The notes: generated by a model not told the origin, from the sequence alone. DNA of 23,255 nt from an uncultured Blautia sp. (GCA_900765525.1 CAAFRY010000106.1:1-23255); one strand, 5' to 3'; positions 8,401 through 17,350 are shown, counted from the stretch's first letter. Program-made: numbers and translations.

Positions 8401-9543
8401 ATGAAAAAAGATTTAGGACTTTATCTGCACATACCTTTTTGCGTGAGAAAATGCGCCTACTGCGATTTCCTCTCCTGGAGAGGAACCCGGGAGGAGCATC
8501 AGAGGTATGTGGAAGGACTGATAAAAGAGATAGAGAGCTATAGAAGCTTTGCCCAGGGATACCGGGTTTCAACGGTGTTTCTGGGAGGAGGCACCCCCTC
8601 TGTGCTGTCCGGGGAACAGATGGCCCGGATATTAGAAACACTTCAGGCAGTGTTTGTACTGGAGAAAAAGCCGGAAATTACTTTGGAGATGAATCCGGGA
8701 ACTGCAGACAGAGAGAAACTTAAACTATACCGGGAAATGGGTGTAAACCGGCTGAGTATAGGCCTTCAGTCAGTAAAAAATGAAAATTTAAAGCTTCTGG
8801 GGCGGATTCACAGGTATGAGGATTTTCTGGAAACCTGGAAAATGGCCCGGGAAGAGGGCTTTGAGAACATCAGTGCAGATATGATTTCCTCCATACCGGG
8901 ACAGAACCTGGAACAGTGGAGGGAAGAGCTGGAGCTTTTGGTGCAGACGCCTCTGGAGCATATTTCCGTGTACCAGCTTATCCTGGAGGAAGGAACGGCC
9001 TTTTACGACCGGTATAGGGACCATGAGGAACTGCTGCCGGATGAGGAGACCAGCAGGGCCATATATCTGTGGACAGGAGAGTTTTTGGAGAGCCATGGTT
9101 ACCGGCAGTATGAGATTTCCAATTACGCAAAGCCGGGAAGAGAATCCCGTCATAACCTGAAATACTGGGAGCGTGGAGATTATCTGGGTCTGGGTCTGGG
9201 GGCCGCCTCTATGGTGAGAAATATCCGGATGAGCAACACCAGGGATATGAGGGAATATCTGGAGTGCTGCCACAATCCTAAGACCATGCGGAAGGATGTG
9301 GAATTCCTGGAAGAGCCCAGACAGATGGAGGAATTTATGTTCCTGGGGCTGCGGAAGACCAGGGGAGTCTCAAGAAAAGAATTTCGCCGTATATTTGGAA
9401 GAGAGCTGGATATGGTATATGAGAAGGCTCTGAACAAGTGTCTGGAAAACGGAATGCTGAAGGAGGATAAGGACAGGATATATCTTTCACGGGAAGGCGT
9501 TCTGCTCAGCAACCAGGTTTTGGCCGAGTTTTTATTCCCATAG
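8401..9543 (+). CDS. hemW: HemW, radical-SAM haem chaperone (coproporphyrinogen dehydrogenase-like)
   Basis: HemW is a radical-SAM family protein related to HemN but acting as a haem-binding chaperone rather than as a coproporphyrinogen oxidase. The Fe-S ligands Cys14, Cys18 and Cys21 lie in the motif FCVRKCAYCDF. The phenylalanine at position 23, where HemN has a fourth cysteine, is a mark of the HemW subgroup. Further features are FLGGGTPS near 62-69, the SIGLQS block, and the C-terminal winged-helix region around EFMFLGLRKTRGVS. The ATG at 8401 is chosen over the in-frame GTG at 8377 because AAGGAG (8390-8395) is 5 nt before it. The 380 residues are normal. It is probably co-transcribed with lepA. 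Some tools label this gene hemN; the motif argues against oxidase function. Confidence 0.95.
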   Translation: MKKDLGLYLHIPFCVRKCAYCDFLSWRGTREEHQRYVEGLIKEIESYRSFAQGYRVSTVFLGGGTPSVLSGEQMARILETLQAVFVLEKKPEITLEMNPGTADREKLKLYREMGVNRLSIGLQSVKNENLKLLGRIHRYEDFLETWKMAREEGFENISADMISSIPGQNLEQWREELELLVQTPLEHISVYQLILEEGTAFYDRYRDHEELLPDEETSRAIYLWTGEFLESHGYRQYEISNYAKPGRESRHNLKYWERGDYLGLGLGAASMVRNIRMSNTRDMREYLECCHNPKTMRKDVEFLEEPRQMEEFMFLGLRKTRGVSRKEFRRIFGRELDMVYEKALNKCLENGMLKEDKDRIYLSREGVLLSNQVLAEFLFP

Positions 9544-9550
9544 ACAACGA

Positions 9551-9657
9551 GCCAGGCGGACATGCCTGTATGTCCATTTGGCGATGCTGTGTGCCGGCGG
9601 CACACGCTTAGCACCGACCGAAGTGAAACGTAGGCCTGCTTCGGCCTGACAGCTAAG
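9551..9657. repeat. GC-rich cluster of three consecutive inverted repeats (structured intergenic element)
   Basis: Three hairpins stand almost end to end. The first (9551-9582) pairs GCCA with TGGC and, inside, GGACAT with ATGTCC. The second (9586-9607) pairs GTGTGCC with GGCACAC around a 3-nt loop and is extended by GC/GC with one bulge. The third (9607-9657) closes with CTTAGC/GCTAAG and contains AGGCC/GGCCT. A competing CCGAAG/CTTCGG pairing is possible within it. No T-run follows, so it is not an ordinary terminator. No coding frame fits. It may be a dispersed palindromic repeat or a structured RNA in the hemW 3' region. Confidence 0.6.
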
Positions 9658-9763
9658 TACCAGAATATGTTAATAGAATTTTTATAAAGTTTAATGGTTT
9701 CCTTCTGGATTTTAGACGGTAATTGTGGCACAATAAGGAAGAGTAAAAGATGGGGAGGACATC

Positions 9764-10183
9764 ATGAATATTTTATTTTTTCTTACCCCTAAGGAAGATG
9801 TGGCTTACATATATGATTCATATACGCTGAGACAGGTACTGGAGAAGATGGAGTATCATAAGTATTCCTGTATTCCTATTATCAGCGAAAGAGGAAAATA
9901 TGTGGGTACTCTGACGGAAGGGGATTTATTGTGGGGATTGAAGAACCGGAGGGACCTGAATCTGAAGGCTGCGGAGGATGTACCTATTACTTCCTTTAAG
10001 CGCAGAGCAGATTACACCCCGGTCCGGATAGATTCTGATATGGAGGATTTGCTGGAGAAGGCCATGCGTCAGAATTTTGTTCCGGTAACCGACGACCAGA
10101 AGAATTTTATAGGTATTGTAACCAGAAGGGATATTATGCAGTATTTTTGTTCCTCCTGCGGGAAAAAAATAGGAAATGAGTAA
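9764..10183 (+). CDS. Stand-alone double CBS-domain protein
   Basis: A 139-residue soluble protein made almost entirely of a pair of CBS domains (about 8-63 and 77-133), ending in a short tail with two cysteines (CSSCGKK). CBS pairs bind adenine nucleotides and serve as sensors. The first domain contains KYSCIPIISERGKYVGTLTE and the second FVPVTDDQ followed by IGIVTRRDI. Size, domain pairing and the TRR motif at the end of the second domain resemble DarB/CbpB, the CBS proteins that bind cyclic di-AMP in Bacillus and Listeria; this match is from memory and is not proof. GGAGG (9754-9758) sits 5 nt before the ATG. The gene is monocistronic, bounded by the palindromic element upstream and a terminator downstream. 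Confidence 0.87.
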   Translation: MNILFFLTPKEDVAYIYDSYTLRQVLEKMEYHKYSCIPIISERGKYVGTLTEGDLLWGLKNRRDLNLKAAEDVPITSFKRRADYTPVRIDSDMEDLLEKAMRQNFVPVTDDQKNFIGIVTRRDIMQYFCSSCGKKIGNE

Positions 10184-10189
10184 TGATAC

Positions 10190-10248
10190 AGGGCTGCCGC
10201 AAAGATGGATTTTTCTTTTGTCTTCTGCGGCAGCCCTGGTTTATGATT
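10190..10248 (+). terminator. Intrinsic terminator after the CBS-domain gene
   Basis: A perfect 12-bp stem, AGGGCTGCCGCA (10190-10201) with TGCGGCAGCCCT (10226-10237), is separated by a 24-nt T-rich loop and followed by GGTTTATGATTTT. The T-tail is interrupted, but the stem is strong and begins 7 bp after the stop codon. It separates the CBS gene from the uvrA promoter. Confidence 0.75.
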
Positions 10249-10254
10249 TTATCC

Positions 10255-10268
10255 AGAACAAATGTTTG
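10255..10268 (+). promoter_or_regulatory. LexA-type SOS box upstream of uvrA
   Basis: The sequence AGAACAAATGTTTG contains GAAC-AAAT-GTTT and fits the Gram-positive LexA consensus CGAAC-RNRY-GTTYG at all positions except the first C. It overlaps the -35 hexamer of the uvrA promoter by two bases, so bound LexA would block RNA polymerase. uvrA is a classic SOS gene in Firmicutes, which supports the assignment. Confidence 0.82.
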
Positions 10269-10294
10269 CAAGAGAGTTTCCCATGTGATATAAT
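10266..10294 (+). promoter_or_regulatory. Sigma-A promoter for uvrA
   Basis: TTGCAA (10266-10271) and a perfect TATAAT (10289-10294) are separated by 17 nt. Transcription should start near 10301, leaving a leader of about 70 nt before uvrA. The -35 overlaps the LexA-type box. Confidence 0.88.
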
Positions 10295-10372
10295 CCAAGG
10301 GTAAATGACAAATCAGGAAGTATAAAATAACGCAAAAGGTTAAGGCTATAGAAGTAGTAGAAAGGATAAAAT

Positions 10373-13213
10373 ATGGCAGTGAAAATGCAGGCAAGGCAGT
10401 TTATTAAAATTCGTGGCGCCAACGAAAATAATTTAAAAAACCTGGATGTGGATATTCCCAGAAATGAACTGGTGGTGCTGACAGGCCTGAGCGGTTCCGG
10501 AAAAAGCTCCCTGGCCTTTGATACTATTTATGCAGAGGGGCAGAGAAGATACATGGAATCTCTGTCATCTTATGCCAGGCAGTTTTTAGGACAAATGGAA
10601 AAACCGGATGTGGAAAGCATTGAGGGCTTATCTCCGGCCATATCCATTGACCAGAAATCCACCAACCGGAATCCCCGTTCCACTGTTGGCACGGTTACGG
10701 AAATCTACGACTATTTCCGTCTTCTCTATGCCAGAATCGGAATACCCCACTGCCCCAAGTGCGGAAGGGAGATTAAGAAACAGACCGTAGACCAGATGGT
10801 GGACCAGATTATGAAGCTTCCGGAAAAAACCAGGATTCAGCTTCTGGCTCCGGTGGTAAGAGGACGAAAGGGAACCCATGCCAAGCTGTTAGAGCAGGCC
10901 AGAAAAAGCGGCTATGTGAGGGTGCAGGTGGATGGCAGCCTCTATGAACTCAGCGAGGAAATCAAGCTGGATAAAAATATCAAGCATAATATAGAAATCG
11001 TGGTGGACAGGCTGATTGTCAAGGATGGAATACAGAAAAGGCTGACCGATTCTATAGAAACCGTGTTGTCTCTGGCAGAGGGAAGGCTGGTAGTGGATTG
11101 CATGGATGGAAATACGATGAATTTCAGCCAGAGTTTTTCCTGTCCGGACTGCGGTATCAGCATAGACGAGATAGAGCCCAGAAGCTTTTCCTTTAATAAT
11201 CCCTTCGGTGCCTGCCCCTCCTGTCTGGGTCTGGGATACCGTATGGAATTTGACGTGGATTTGATGATACCGGACAAGAGCCTGAGTATTAACCAGGGAG
11301 CCATTACGGTTATGGGCTGGCAGTCCTGTACGGATAAGGGAAGCTTTACCAGAGCTATTTTGGATGCCCTGGCTCTGGAATATGGTTTTGATTTAGATAC
11401 TCCCTTTGAGGATTATCCGGAAAAAATACAGCAGGTGCTGATTTACGGAACCAATGGCAAGGAAGTGAAGGTACACTACAAGGGACAGAGAGGCGAAGGC
11501 ATTTATGACGTAGCCTTTGAGGGAATCATTAAGAATGTAGAGCGCAGGTACCGGGAGACAGGGTCAGATACCATGAAGCAGGAATATGAAACCTTTATGC
11601 GTATCACCCCCTGCCCATCCTGTAAAGGGCAGCGTCTGAAGCCGGAGGCACTGGCTGTGACGGTAGGGGATAAAAATATTTATGAAGTCACATCCATGTC
11701 TGTCAGCAGTCTTCAGGAATTTTTGAATCATCTGGCCTTGAGTCCCACTCAAGAGATGATTGGGGAACAGGTATTAAAAGAAATAAAGGCCAGAGTGGGA
11801 TTTTTGGTAAATGTAGGATTGGAATATCTTACTCTGTCCAGAGCTACGGGTACCCTTTCCGGAGGAGAAGCCCAGAGAATCCGTCTGGCTACCCAGATTG
11901 GCTCCGGTCTGGTGGGTGTGGCCTATATTCTGGACGAGCCCAGCATCGGACTGCATCAGAGAGATAATGACAAGCTGCTGGCTACACTAAAGCATCTGCG
12001 GGATTTGGGAAATTCCCTGATTGTGGTGGAGCATGACGAAGACACTATGCGGGAAGCAGACTGCATTGTGGACATTGGTCCGGGGGCCGGAGAGCATGGA
12101 GGAAAGCTGGTGGCCATAGGTACGGCTGAGGAAATCATGGAGAACCCCAATTCCATTACCGGCCAGTATTTAAGCGGAAAGCAGAGAATTCCCGTGCCTG
12201 CTGAGAGGAAAAAGCCCACAGGCTATCTGACCATCCGGAAGGCGGCGGAGAATAATCTGAAGAATATAGATGTAAAAATCCCTCTGGGTATCATGACCTG
12301 TGTTACAGGTGTATCCGGTTCCGGAAAAAGCTCTCTGGTCAATGAAATTTTATACAAAAGTCTGGCAAAAAAACTGAATCATGCCAGGACCATTCCGGGA
12401 AAGCACAAATGTATTGAGGGCGTGGAACAGCTGGACAAGGTGATAGACATTGACCAGTCTCCTATAGGAAGAACCCCTCGTTCCAATCCGGCTACTTACA
12501 CAGGTGTTTTTGACCAGATTCGGGATTTGTTTGCCGCCACAGCGGACGCCAAATCCAGAGGCTACAAAAAAGGCAGATTCAGCTTTAATGTAAAAGGAGG
12601 AAGATGCGAGGCCTGCAGCGGAGACGGTATCCTGAAGATTGAGATGCATTTCCTTCCGGATGTGTATGTACCCTGTGAGGTCTGCCACGGAAAGCGGTAT
12701 AACAGAGAGACTCTGGAGGTAAAATATAAAGGGAAAAGTATATATGACGTGCTGAATATGACAGTGGAAGAAGCTTTGGGATTTTTTGAGCATGTGCCTT
12801 CCATTAAGAGAAAAATACAGACTCTTTACGATGTGGGACTGTCCTATATCCGCTTGGGACAGCCCTCCACGGAGCTTTCCGGGGGAGAGGCCCAGAGAAT
12901 CAAGCTGGCTACAGAGCTGAGTAAACGGAGTACGGGAAAGACGATTTATATATTGGATGAGCCTACTACGGGCCTGCATTTTGCAGACGTTCACAAGCTG
13001 ATTGAAATTCTCCGCAGGCTGGCTGAGGGCGGCAACACGGTAGTAGTCATTGAACACAACCTGGATGTGATAAAGACGGCGGACTACATTATAGACATAG
13101 GTCCTGAAGGCGGAGACAAGGGAGGAATGGTCATTGCCAAGGGAACCCCGGAGGAGGTGGCGGCCAATCCGGTCTCCTACACAGGTCAGTATGTGTCAAA
13201 ATATTTGAGATGA
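10373..13213 (+). CDS. uvrA: Excinuclease ABC subunit A (UvrA), DNA damage recognition ATPase
   Basis: UvrA dimers find bulky DNA lesions and load UvrB in nucleotide excision repair. The protein has two ABC ATPase modules: Walker A at 38-45 (GLSGSGKS) and 646-653 (GVSGSGKS), and signature motifs LSGGEAQRI starting at 495 and 835. Zinc-binding cysteine pairs occur at Cys127/Cys130 in the first module, and at Cys745/Cys748 with Cys768/Cys771 in the second. The last set is the DNA-binding zinc finger. The 946 residues are the normal length, and the protein appears intact. The ATG at 10373 has AAAGGA about 7 nt upstream. Its promoter carries an SOS box. uvrB, its usual neighbour, is not in the window. 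Confidence 0.98.
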   Translation: MAVKMQARQFIKIRGANENNLKNLDVDIPRNELVVLTGLSGSGKSSLAFDTIYAEGQRRYMESLSSYARQFLGQMEKPDVESIEGLSPAISIDQKSTNRNPRSTVGTVTEIYDYFRLLYARIGIPHCPKCGREIKKQTVDQMVDQIMKLPEKTRIQLLAPVVRGRKGTHAKLLEQARKSGYVRVQVDGSLYELSEEIKLDKNIKHNIEIVVDRLIVKDGIQKRLTDSIETVLSLAEGRLVVDCMDGNTMNFSQSFSCPDCGISIDEIEPRSFSFNNPFGACPSCLGLGYRMEFDVDLMIPDKSLSINQGAITVMGWQSCTDKGSFTRAILDALALEYGFDLDTPFEDYPEKIQQVLIYGTNGKEVKVHYKGQRGEGIYDVAFEGIIKNVERRYRETGSDTMKQEYETFMRITPCPSCKGQRLKPEALAVTVGDKNIYEVTSMSVSSLQEFLNHLALSPTQEMIGEQVLKEIKARVGFLVNVGLEYLTLSRATGTLSGGEAQRIRLATQIGSGLVGVAYILDEPSIGLHQRDNDKLLATLKHLRDLGNSLIVVEHDEDTMREADCIVDIGPGAGEHGGKLVAIGTAEEIMENPNSITGQYLSGKQRIPVPAERKKPTGYLTIRKAAENNLKNIDVKIPLGIMTCVTGVSGSGKSSLVNEILYKSLAKKLNHARTIPGKHKCIEGVEQLDKVIDIDQSPIGRTPRSNPATYTGVFDQIRDLFAATADAKSRGYKKGRFSFNVKGGRCEACSGDGILKIEMHFLPDVYVPCEVCHGKRYNRETLEVKYKGKSIYDVLNMTVEEALGFFEHVPSIKRKIQTLYDVGLSYIRLGQPSTELSGGEAQRIKLATELSKRSTGKTIYILDEPTTGLHFADVHKLIEILRRLAEGGNTVVVIEHNLDVIKTADYIIDIGPEGGDKGGMVIAKGTPEEVAANPVSYTGQYVSKYLR

Positions 13214-13216
13214 TTG

Positions 13217-13235
13217 CCCCTTTTCAAGGAAGGGG
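13217..13235 (+). other. Small hairpin between uvrA and mreB, overlapping the mreB promoter
   Basis: CCCCTT (13217-13222) pairs with AAGGGG (13230-13235) around a 7-nt loop. No T-run follows, so it is at best a weak stop or stability element for the uvrA transcript. It contains the -35 region of the next promoter. Confidence 0.35.
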
Positions 13236-13249
13236 AAGTTGGATATAAT
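13221..13249 (+). promoter_or_regulatory. Sigma-A promoter for the mreB homologue
   Basis: A weak -35 TTTTCA (13221-13226, four of six matches) and a perfect TATAAT (13244-13249) are 17 nt apart. The predicted start lies near 13256, about 28 nt before the start codon. Confidence 0.65.
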
Positions 13250-13283
13250 AAAAAAGGATTGAAATAGGAAAGGGGCAGTGTAA

Positions 13284-14279
13284 ATGGCAGCGTCAGATAT
13301 TGGAATTGATTTAGGGACAGCCAGTATTCTTGTATATGCCAAGGGGAAGGGAATTGTATTAAAGGAGCCTTCCGTGGTTGCTTACGATAAAGATAATAAT
13401 AAAATCAGAGCCGTGGGGGAGGAGGCACGCCAGATGATAGGCAGAACGCCGGGAAACATTGTGGCAGTCCGGCCTCTCCGCCAGGGTGTGATTTCAGATT
13501 ACGAAGTGACAGAGAAAATGCTGAAATATTTTATTTCCAAAGCCATAGGGAAAAGGGCCTTCCGGAAACCCAGAATCAGCATATGCGCCCCCAGCGGAAT
13601 AACGGAAGTGGAGAAGAAAGCGGTGGAGGAAGCCACTTATCAGGCAGGAGCCAGGGAGGTTTCCATTATTGAAGAGCCTATTGCAGCGGCCATAGGAGCG
13701 GGAATCGATATTACCAAGCCTTTTGGAAATATGATTGTGGATATAGGGGGAGGCACCACGGATGTGGCGGTGATTTCCCTGGGAGGTACTGTGGTATCCA
13801 CCTCTATCAAGGTAGCCGGGGATAATTTTGACGAAGCCATTATGCGTTATGTGCGGAAGAAGCATAACCTGATGATAGGAGAAAGAACCGGAGAGGACAT
13901 TAAGATTCAGATTGGAACCGTCCATCCCCTTCCGAACCCTAAGACTATGGAGGTAAAGGGACGGGATACCATTACCGGATTGCCAAAAAGCGTTACCATT
14001 ACTTCGGAGGAAATCCGGGAAGCCTTGCGGGACGCATCCACCCAGATTATGGAAACTATTCACAGCGTTCTGGAAAAAACACCGCCTGAACTGGCAGCAG
14101 ATGTGGCGGAGCGGGGTATTGTGCTTACAGGAGGGGGAGCCCTTCTGGGAGGTCTGGAACAGCTGATTGAAGAAGAGACCGGCATCAATACCATGGTGGC
14201 TGAGGAGCCGGCCCTGGCAGTGGCCATTGGCACCGGACAGTACATGGAGCTGATGAGCAGGATGAACGGTAAATTGTAA
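13284..14279 (+). CDS. mreB: MreB/Mbl-family actin-like cell-shape protein
   Basis: A bacterial actin homologue that polymerises on the inner membrane face and guides lateral wall synthesis. The actin-fold ATP-binding segments are visible: IGIDLGTASILVY at the N-terminus (phosphate 1), VDIGGGTTDVAV at 152-163 (phosphate 2), and VLTGGGALLGGL near 281 (adenosine site). The 331 residues are normal. The N-terminal DIGIDLGTA and the KGKGIVLKEPSVVA segment look closest to Mbl, the paralogue usually found alone rather than with mreC and mreD, and neither partner is present here. A good purine-rich ribosome site (AGGAAAGGGG) precedes the ATG. It has its own promoter. MreB, Mbl and MreBH cannot be separated firmly by eye. 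Confidence 0.94.
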   Translation: MAASDIGIDLGTASILVYAKGKGIVLKEPSVVAYDKDNNKIRAVGEEARQMIGRTPGNIVAVRPLRQGVISDYEVTEKMLKYFISKAIGKRAFRKPRISICAPSGITEVEKKAVEEATYQAGAREVSIIEEPIAAAIGAGIDITKPFGNMIVDIGGGTTDVAVISLGGTVVSTSIKVAGDNFDEAIMRYVRKKHNLMIGERTGEDIKIQIGTVHPLPNPKTMEVKGRDTITGLPKSVTITSEEIREALRDASTQIMETIHSVLEKTPPELAADVAERGIVLTGGGALLGGLEQLIEEETGINTMVAEEPALAVAIGTGQYMELMSRMNGKL

Positions 14280-14324
14280 TTGCACGGCGCAGCCGTAATT
14301 TGAGAGATACGGAGAGGAAGAGAC

Positions 14325-16553
14325 GTGGAAGAAACCATAGAAGGATATGTGGAGCATATCATATTTCGAAATCAGGAAAACGGGTATACCGTTGCTTCCC
14401 TGGTGTCAGATGGAGAGGAAATTACCTGTGTGGGAACTTTTCGTTTTTTAAACGAGGGAGAAACCATACGGGCAAAGGGAGAATTTACCAGGCACCCCTC
14501 CTATGGAAGACAGTTTTCCGTGTCCTCCTACGAGAGTGTGATTCCCCAGGACTCTGCAGCCATGGAGCGTTATCTGGGGTCAGGAGCCATAAAGGGAATC
14601 GGTGCAGCTTTAGCTGCAAGGATAGTGAAAAAATTCGGTGAGGATACCCTGCGGATTGTGGAGGAGGAGCCGGAGCGGCTGGCCGAAGTAAAAGGCATCA
14701 GTGAAAAAAAGGCCAGAGAAATAGCCCAGCAGGTAGAGGAAAAAGCGGACATGCGGCGTGCTATGATGTTTCTGGGGCAGTATGGTATTTCCCAGTCTCT
14801 GGGAGCGAAGATTTACCAGCAGTACAAGGAGGACATGTACCGCATCCTAAAGGAAAACCCCTACAAAATGGCAGAGGACATTGTGGGGGTTGGATTTAAG
14901 ATTGCAGATGAGATTGCCGCCAGAATCGGTATTCACACAGACTCGGATTACCGGATTCGCAGCGGTATTCTGTACATATTGCTTCAAGCCACGGCAGAGG
15001 GCCATGTGTATCTTCCTAAGAAAATACTTCTTGCCAGAGCAGAGGAGCTGTTAGGAGTACCGGCGGATTATATGGAAAAGCACCTGGGGGATTTGTCCAT
15101 TGACCGGAAGATTGTCCTGAAGGAAATTCCGGGGGACGAGGGAAAGGAGCTGGCTGTTTATGCCGGCCAGTATTACCAGATTGAATTGCATGTGGCCCAG
15201 ATGCTCCATGAACTGGATGTGAAAGATACGGCAGAAGAATCCCAGGTTTTGGATAAAATCCGCCGTATCCAGAGAGCTTCTGATATAGAACTGGATGAAA
15301 AGCAGCAGGAAGCGGTGATAGAGGCGGTGAAAAACGGTCTGCTTATCATCACAGGAGGACCTGGGACTGGTAAGACAACCACCATCAATGCTATTATCCG
15401 CTATTTTGAACTGGAAGGGCTGGAAATAAGCCTGGCAGCTCCCACAGGCCGGGCGGCCAAAAGGATGACCGAGGCTACGGGATATGAGGCGAAAACCATT
15501 CACCGCCTTCTGGAACTGACAGGAGTTCCCCAGGAGAGCCGGGGCAACGTACATTTTGAGCGTAATGCCCAGAATCCCCTTGCAGCGGATGTCATCATCA
15601 TTGACGAAATGTCTATGGTGGATATATTTCTTATGCATGCCCTGCTTTCGGCAGTGGTGACAGGCACCAGATTGATTTTGGTAGGAGATGTGAACCAGCT
15701 TCCCAGCGTAGGGCCGGGAAGTGTGCTGAAGGACATTATCGGCTCCGGCTGCTTTTCCGTAGTAGAGCTGGTGAAGATTTTCCGCCAGGCCTCTCAGAGC
15801 GATATTGTAGTAAATGCCCATAAAATCAATCAGGGCGTTCCTGTTACGCTGGATAACAAAAGCATGGATTTCTTTTTCCTGAAGCGGTATGACGCTAATG
15901 TGATAATCAGCGTGGTAATTACTCTGATTCAGAAAAAGCTTCCCAAGTTTGTGGAGGCAACGCCTTATGATATTCAGGTCCTTACGCCTATGCGGAAGGG
16001 ACTTTTGGGGGTGGAACGGCTGAACACCATTTTGCAGCAGTATCTGAATCCTCCCGGGCAGGAAAAGAAAGAGAGGGAGCATGGCCAGGGCCTTTTCCGG
16101 GAAGGCGACAAGGTAATGCAGATTAAGAATAATTATCAGATGGAATGGGAGATTCGGGGAGCTTACGGCATACCTGTGGAAAAGGGTGTAGGCGTTTTCA
16201 ACGGAGATACGGGGATTATCCGGGAAATCAATACCTTTGCCGAAACCCTTACCGTAGAGTTTGATGAAAAGCGGTTTGTGGAGTATTCCTTTAAGCAGCT
16301 GGACGAGTTGGAGCTGGCTTATGCCATTACCATACACAAAGCTCAGGGAAGCGAGTATCCGGCAGTAATCATACCTCTGCTGGGAGGCCCCAGGATGCTG
16401 ATGAACCGTAATCTGCTGTATACGGCGGTGACAAGGGCAAGGCGCTGCGTTACTCTGGTAGGGGATGAAAAGACCTTCTATGAAATGGAGGAGAACCGGA
16501 TGGAGCAAAGCCGTTATACGGCCCTGGACCTTTGGATTAAGGAGTGTCATTGA
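14325..16553 (+). CDS. recD2: RecD2-type ATP-dependent DNA helicase
   Basis: An SF1B 5'-3' helicase of the RecD2 subgroup, found in bacteria independently of RecBC and involved in replication-fork maintenance and repair. The N-terminal region has an OB-like segment (TCVGTFRFLNEGE) and helix-hairpin-helix motifs around GAIKGIGAALAARI and VKGISEKKAREI. The helicase core carries Walker A GGPGTGKTT (344-352), Walker B IIDEMSM (Asp427, Glu428), and the motif III-like GDVNQLPSVGPG. The final motif is AITIHKAQGSEYP in the C-terminal SH3/2B region. The 742 residues are typical for Firmicutes. The GTG start has a purine-rich GGAGAGGAAG upstream. comFC overlaps its stop codon, suggesting co-expression. 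A long open frame on the opposite strand is a shadow. Confidence 0.96.
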   Translation: MEETIEGYVEHIIFRNQENGYTVASLVSDGEEITCVGTFRFLNEGETIRAKGEFTRHPSYGRQFSVSSYESVIPQDSAAMERYLGSGAIKGIGAALAARIVKKFGEDTLRIVEEEPERLAEVKGISEKKAREIAQQVEEKADMRRAMMFLGQYGISQSLGAKIYQQYKEDMYRILKENPYKMAEDIVGVGFKIADEIAARIGIHTDSDYRIRSGILYILLQATAEGHVYLPKKILLARAEELLGVPADYMEKHLGDLSIDRKIVLKEIPGDEGKELAVYAGQYYQIELHVAQMLHELDVKDTAEESQVLDKIRRIQRASDIELDEKQQEAVIEAVKNGLLIITGGPGTGKTTTINAIIRYFELEGLEISLAAPTGRAAKRMTEATGYEAKTIHRLLELTGVPQESRGNVHFERNAQNPLAADVIIIDEMSMVDIFLMHALLSAVVTGTRLILVGDVNQLPSVGPGSVLKDIIGSGCFSVVELVKIFRQASQSDIVVNAHKINQGVPVTLDNKSMDFFFLKRYDANVIISVVITLIQKKLPKFVEATPYDIQVLTPMRKGLLGVERLNTILQQYLNPPGQEKKEREHGQGLFREGDKVMQIKNNYQMEWEIRGAYGIPVEKGVGVFNGDTGIIREINTFAETLTVEFDEKRFVEYSFKQLDELELAYAITIHKAQGSEYPAVIIPLLGGPRMLMNRNLLYTAVTRARRCVTLVGDEKTFYEMEENRMEQSRYTALDLWIKECH

Positions 16554-17272
16554 AAATAAGAAAGAAAATAGAATCGGTTTTTTTAGATATACTGTATCCC
16601 AGGCGCTGTCCGGTGTGCCATGATGTGGCGGTGCCTAGGGGGCAGAAAATCTGTACTGGCTGCAGAGAAAAGCTGAAGCCAATCTCAGGTCCCAGATGCT
16701 TCAAATGCTCCAAACCATTAAGAAAAAAGGAGCAGGAGTATTGCGGGGATTGTCAAAAAATCCAACACAGCTTTGAACAGGGAATCGGAATTTTTCCCTA
16801 TGGCGCTGTTCTTCAGGAATCCCTTTATCGGTTAAAATATGGAAAACGTCAGGAATATGGAATTTTTTACGGAGAGCTTGGGGCTTTTTATGCCGGGAGC
16901 CTTATCCGCAGCTGGGGTGTCCGAAAGATAGTTCCCATTCCTCTTCATAGAAAGAGGATGGAAAAACGAGGGTTTAACCAGGCAGAAATCATTGCCCGGG
17001 CCCTGGGAGAAAAGCTGGGGCTTCCGGTAGATACTAAGGCCCTAAAACGAAAGAAATCTACTTCTCCCCAGAAAGAACTAGACCCGGTACAGAGAAGACG
17101 AAATATGAGAGACGCTTTCCAGGCTTCTGACAGCATAAAAGGAGAGACTTTGCTGCTGGTGGACGATATTTACACGACAGGCAGCACCATGGATATGGCG
17201 GCTCTGGCCCTGAAAAAGGCGGGAGCCGGAAAAGTTTTCTTTCTGGTAATTGCCATAGGTGGAGATGTGTAA
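16550..17272 (+). CDS. comFC: ComFC-like phosphoribosyltransferase-family protein
   Basis: ComF proteins are needed for DNA uptake in competent cells; relatives are widespread in species not known to be competent. Four CxxC zinc-type pairs lie in the N-terminal region (Cys20/23, 35/38, 50/53, 65/68). The type I phosphoribosyltransferase domain follows, with the PRPP-binding LLVDDIYTTGST (Asp205, Asp206). The TTG at 16550 is my choice of start: AAGGAG (16539-16544) lies 5 nt before it, and the TTG overlaps the recD2 stop in TTGA. An in-frame GTG at 16544 overlaps the ribosome site itself. The 240 residues are normal. No comFA helicase gene is adjacent. Confidence 0.9.
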   Translation: MKIRKKIESVFLDILYPRRCPVCHDVAVPRGQKICTGCREKLKPISGPRCFKCSKPLRKKEQEYCGDCQKIQHSFEQGIGIFPYGAVLQESLYRLKYGKRQEYGIFYGELGAFYAGSLIRSWGVRKIVPIPLHRKRMEKRGFNQAEIIARALGEKLGLPVDTKALKRKKSTSPQKELDPVQRRRNMRDAFQASDSIKGETLLLVDDIYTTGSTMDMAALALKKAGAGKVFFLVIAIGGDV

Positions 17273-17277
17273 AGGTC

Positions 17278-17307
17278 TTGATTCACTTCCTTATGGTATG
17301 CTATAAT
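17278..17307 (+). promoter_or_regulatory. Sigma-A promoter of the cdaA operon
   Basis: TTGATT (17278-17283) and a perfect TATAAT (17302-17307) are 18 nt apart, starting 5 bp after the comFC stop. Transcription should begin near 17314. This is the only recognisable promoter before the five-gene run that includes cdaA and cdaR. Confidence 0.78.
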
Positions 17308-17350
17308 GCAGAGTGTATCATTATGTAAGAAAACGGGAAAGAGGTATTTT

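Noticed and set aside
9551..9657. The hairpin cluster as a CRISPR array, tRNA or standard terminator.
   Set aside because: The repeats are inverted, not regularly spaced direct copies; no cloverleaf can be drawn with a CCA-type acceptor; no T-run follows.
14284..14296. ACGGC/GCCGT hairpin after mreB as a terminator.
   Set aside because: The stem is only 5 bp and there is no T-run; it may only be a minor structure.
12350..14357. Long minus-strand frames opposite uvrA (12350-13057) and the mreB homologue (13494-14357).
   Set aside because: Both sit opposite well-conserved genes and look like low-complexity mirror translations with no recognisable motif.
15051..16550. A 499-codon open frame on the minus strand opposite recD2.
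   Set aside because: It lies entirely within recD2, whose motifs are intact. The translation shows no domain pattern, and such mirror frames arise from codon bias in the sense gene.
17306..17350. Upstream ATG at 17306 as the start of the first cdaA-operon gene.
   Set aside because: This ATG overlaps the -10 box of the operon promoter, so it lies upstream of the expected transcript start; the ATG at 17351 has a good ribosome site.
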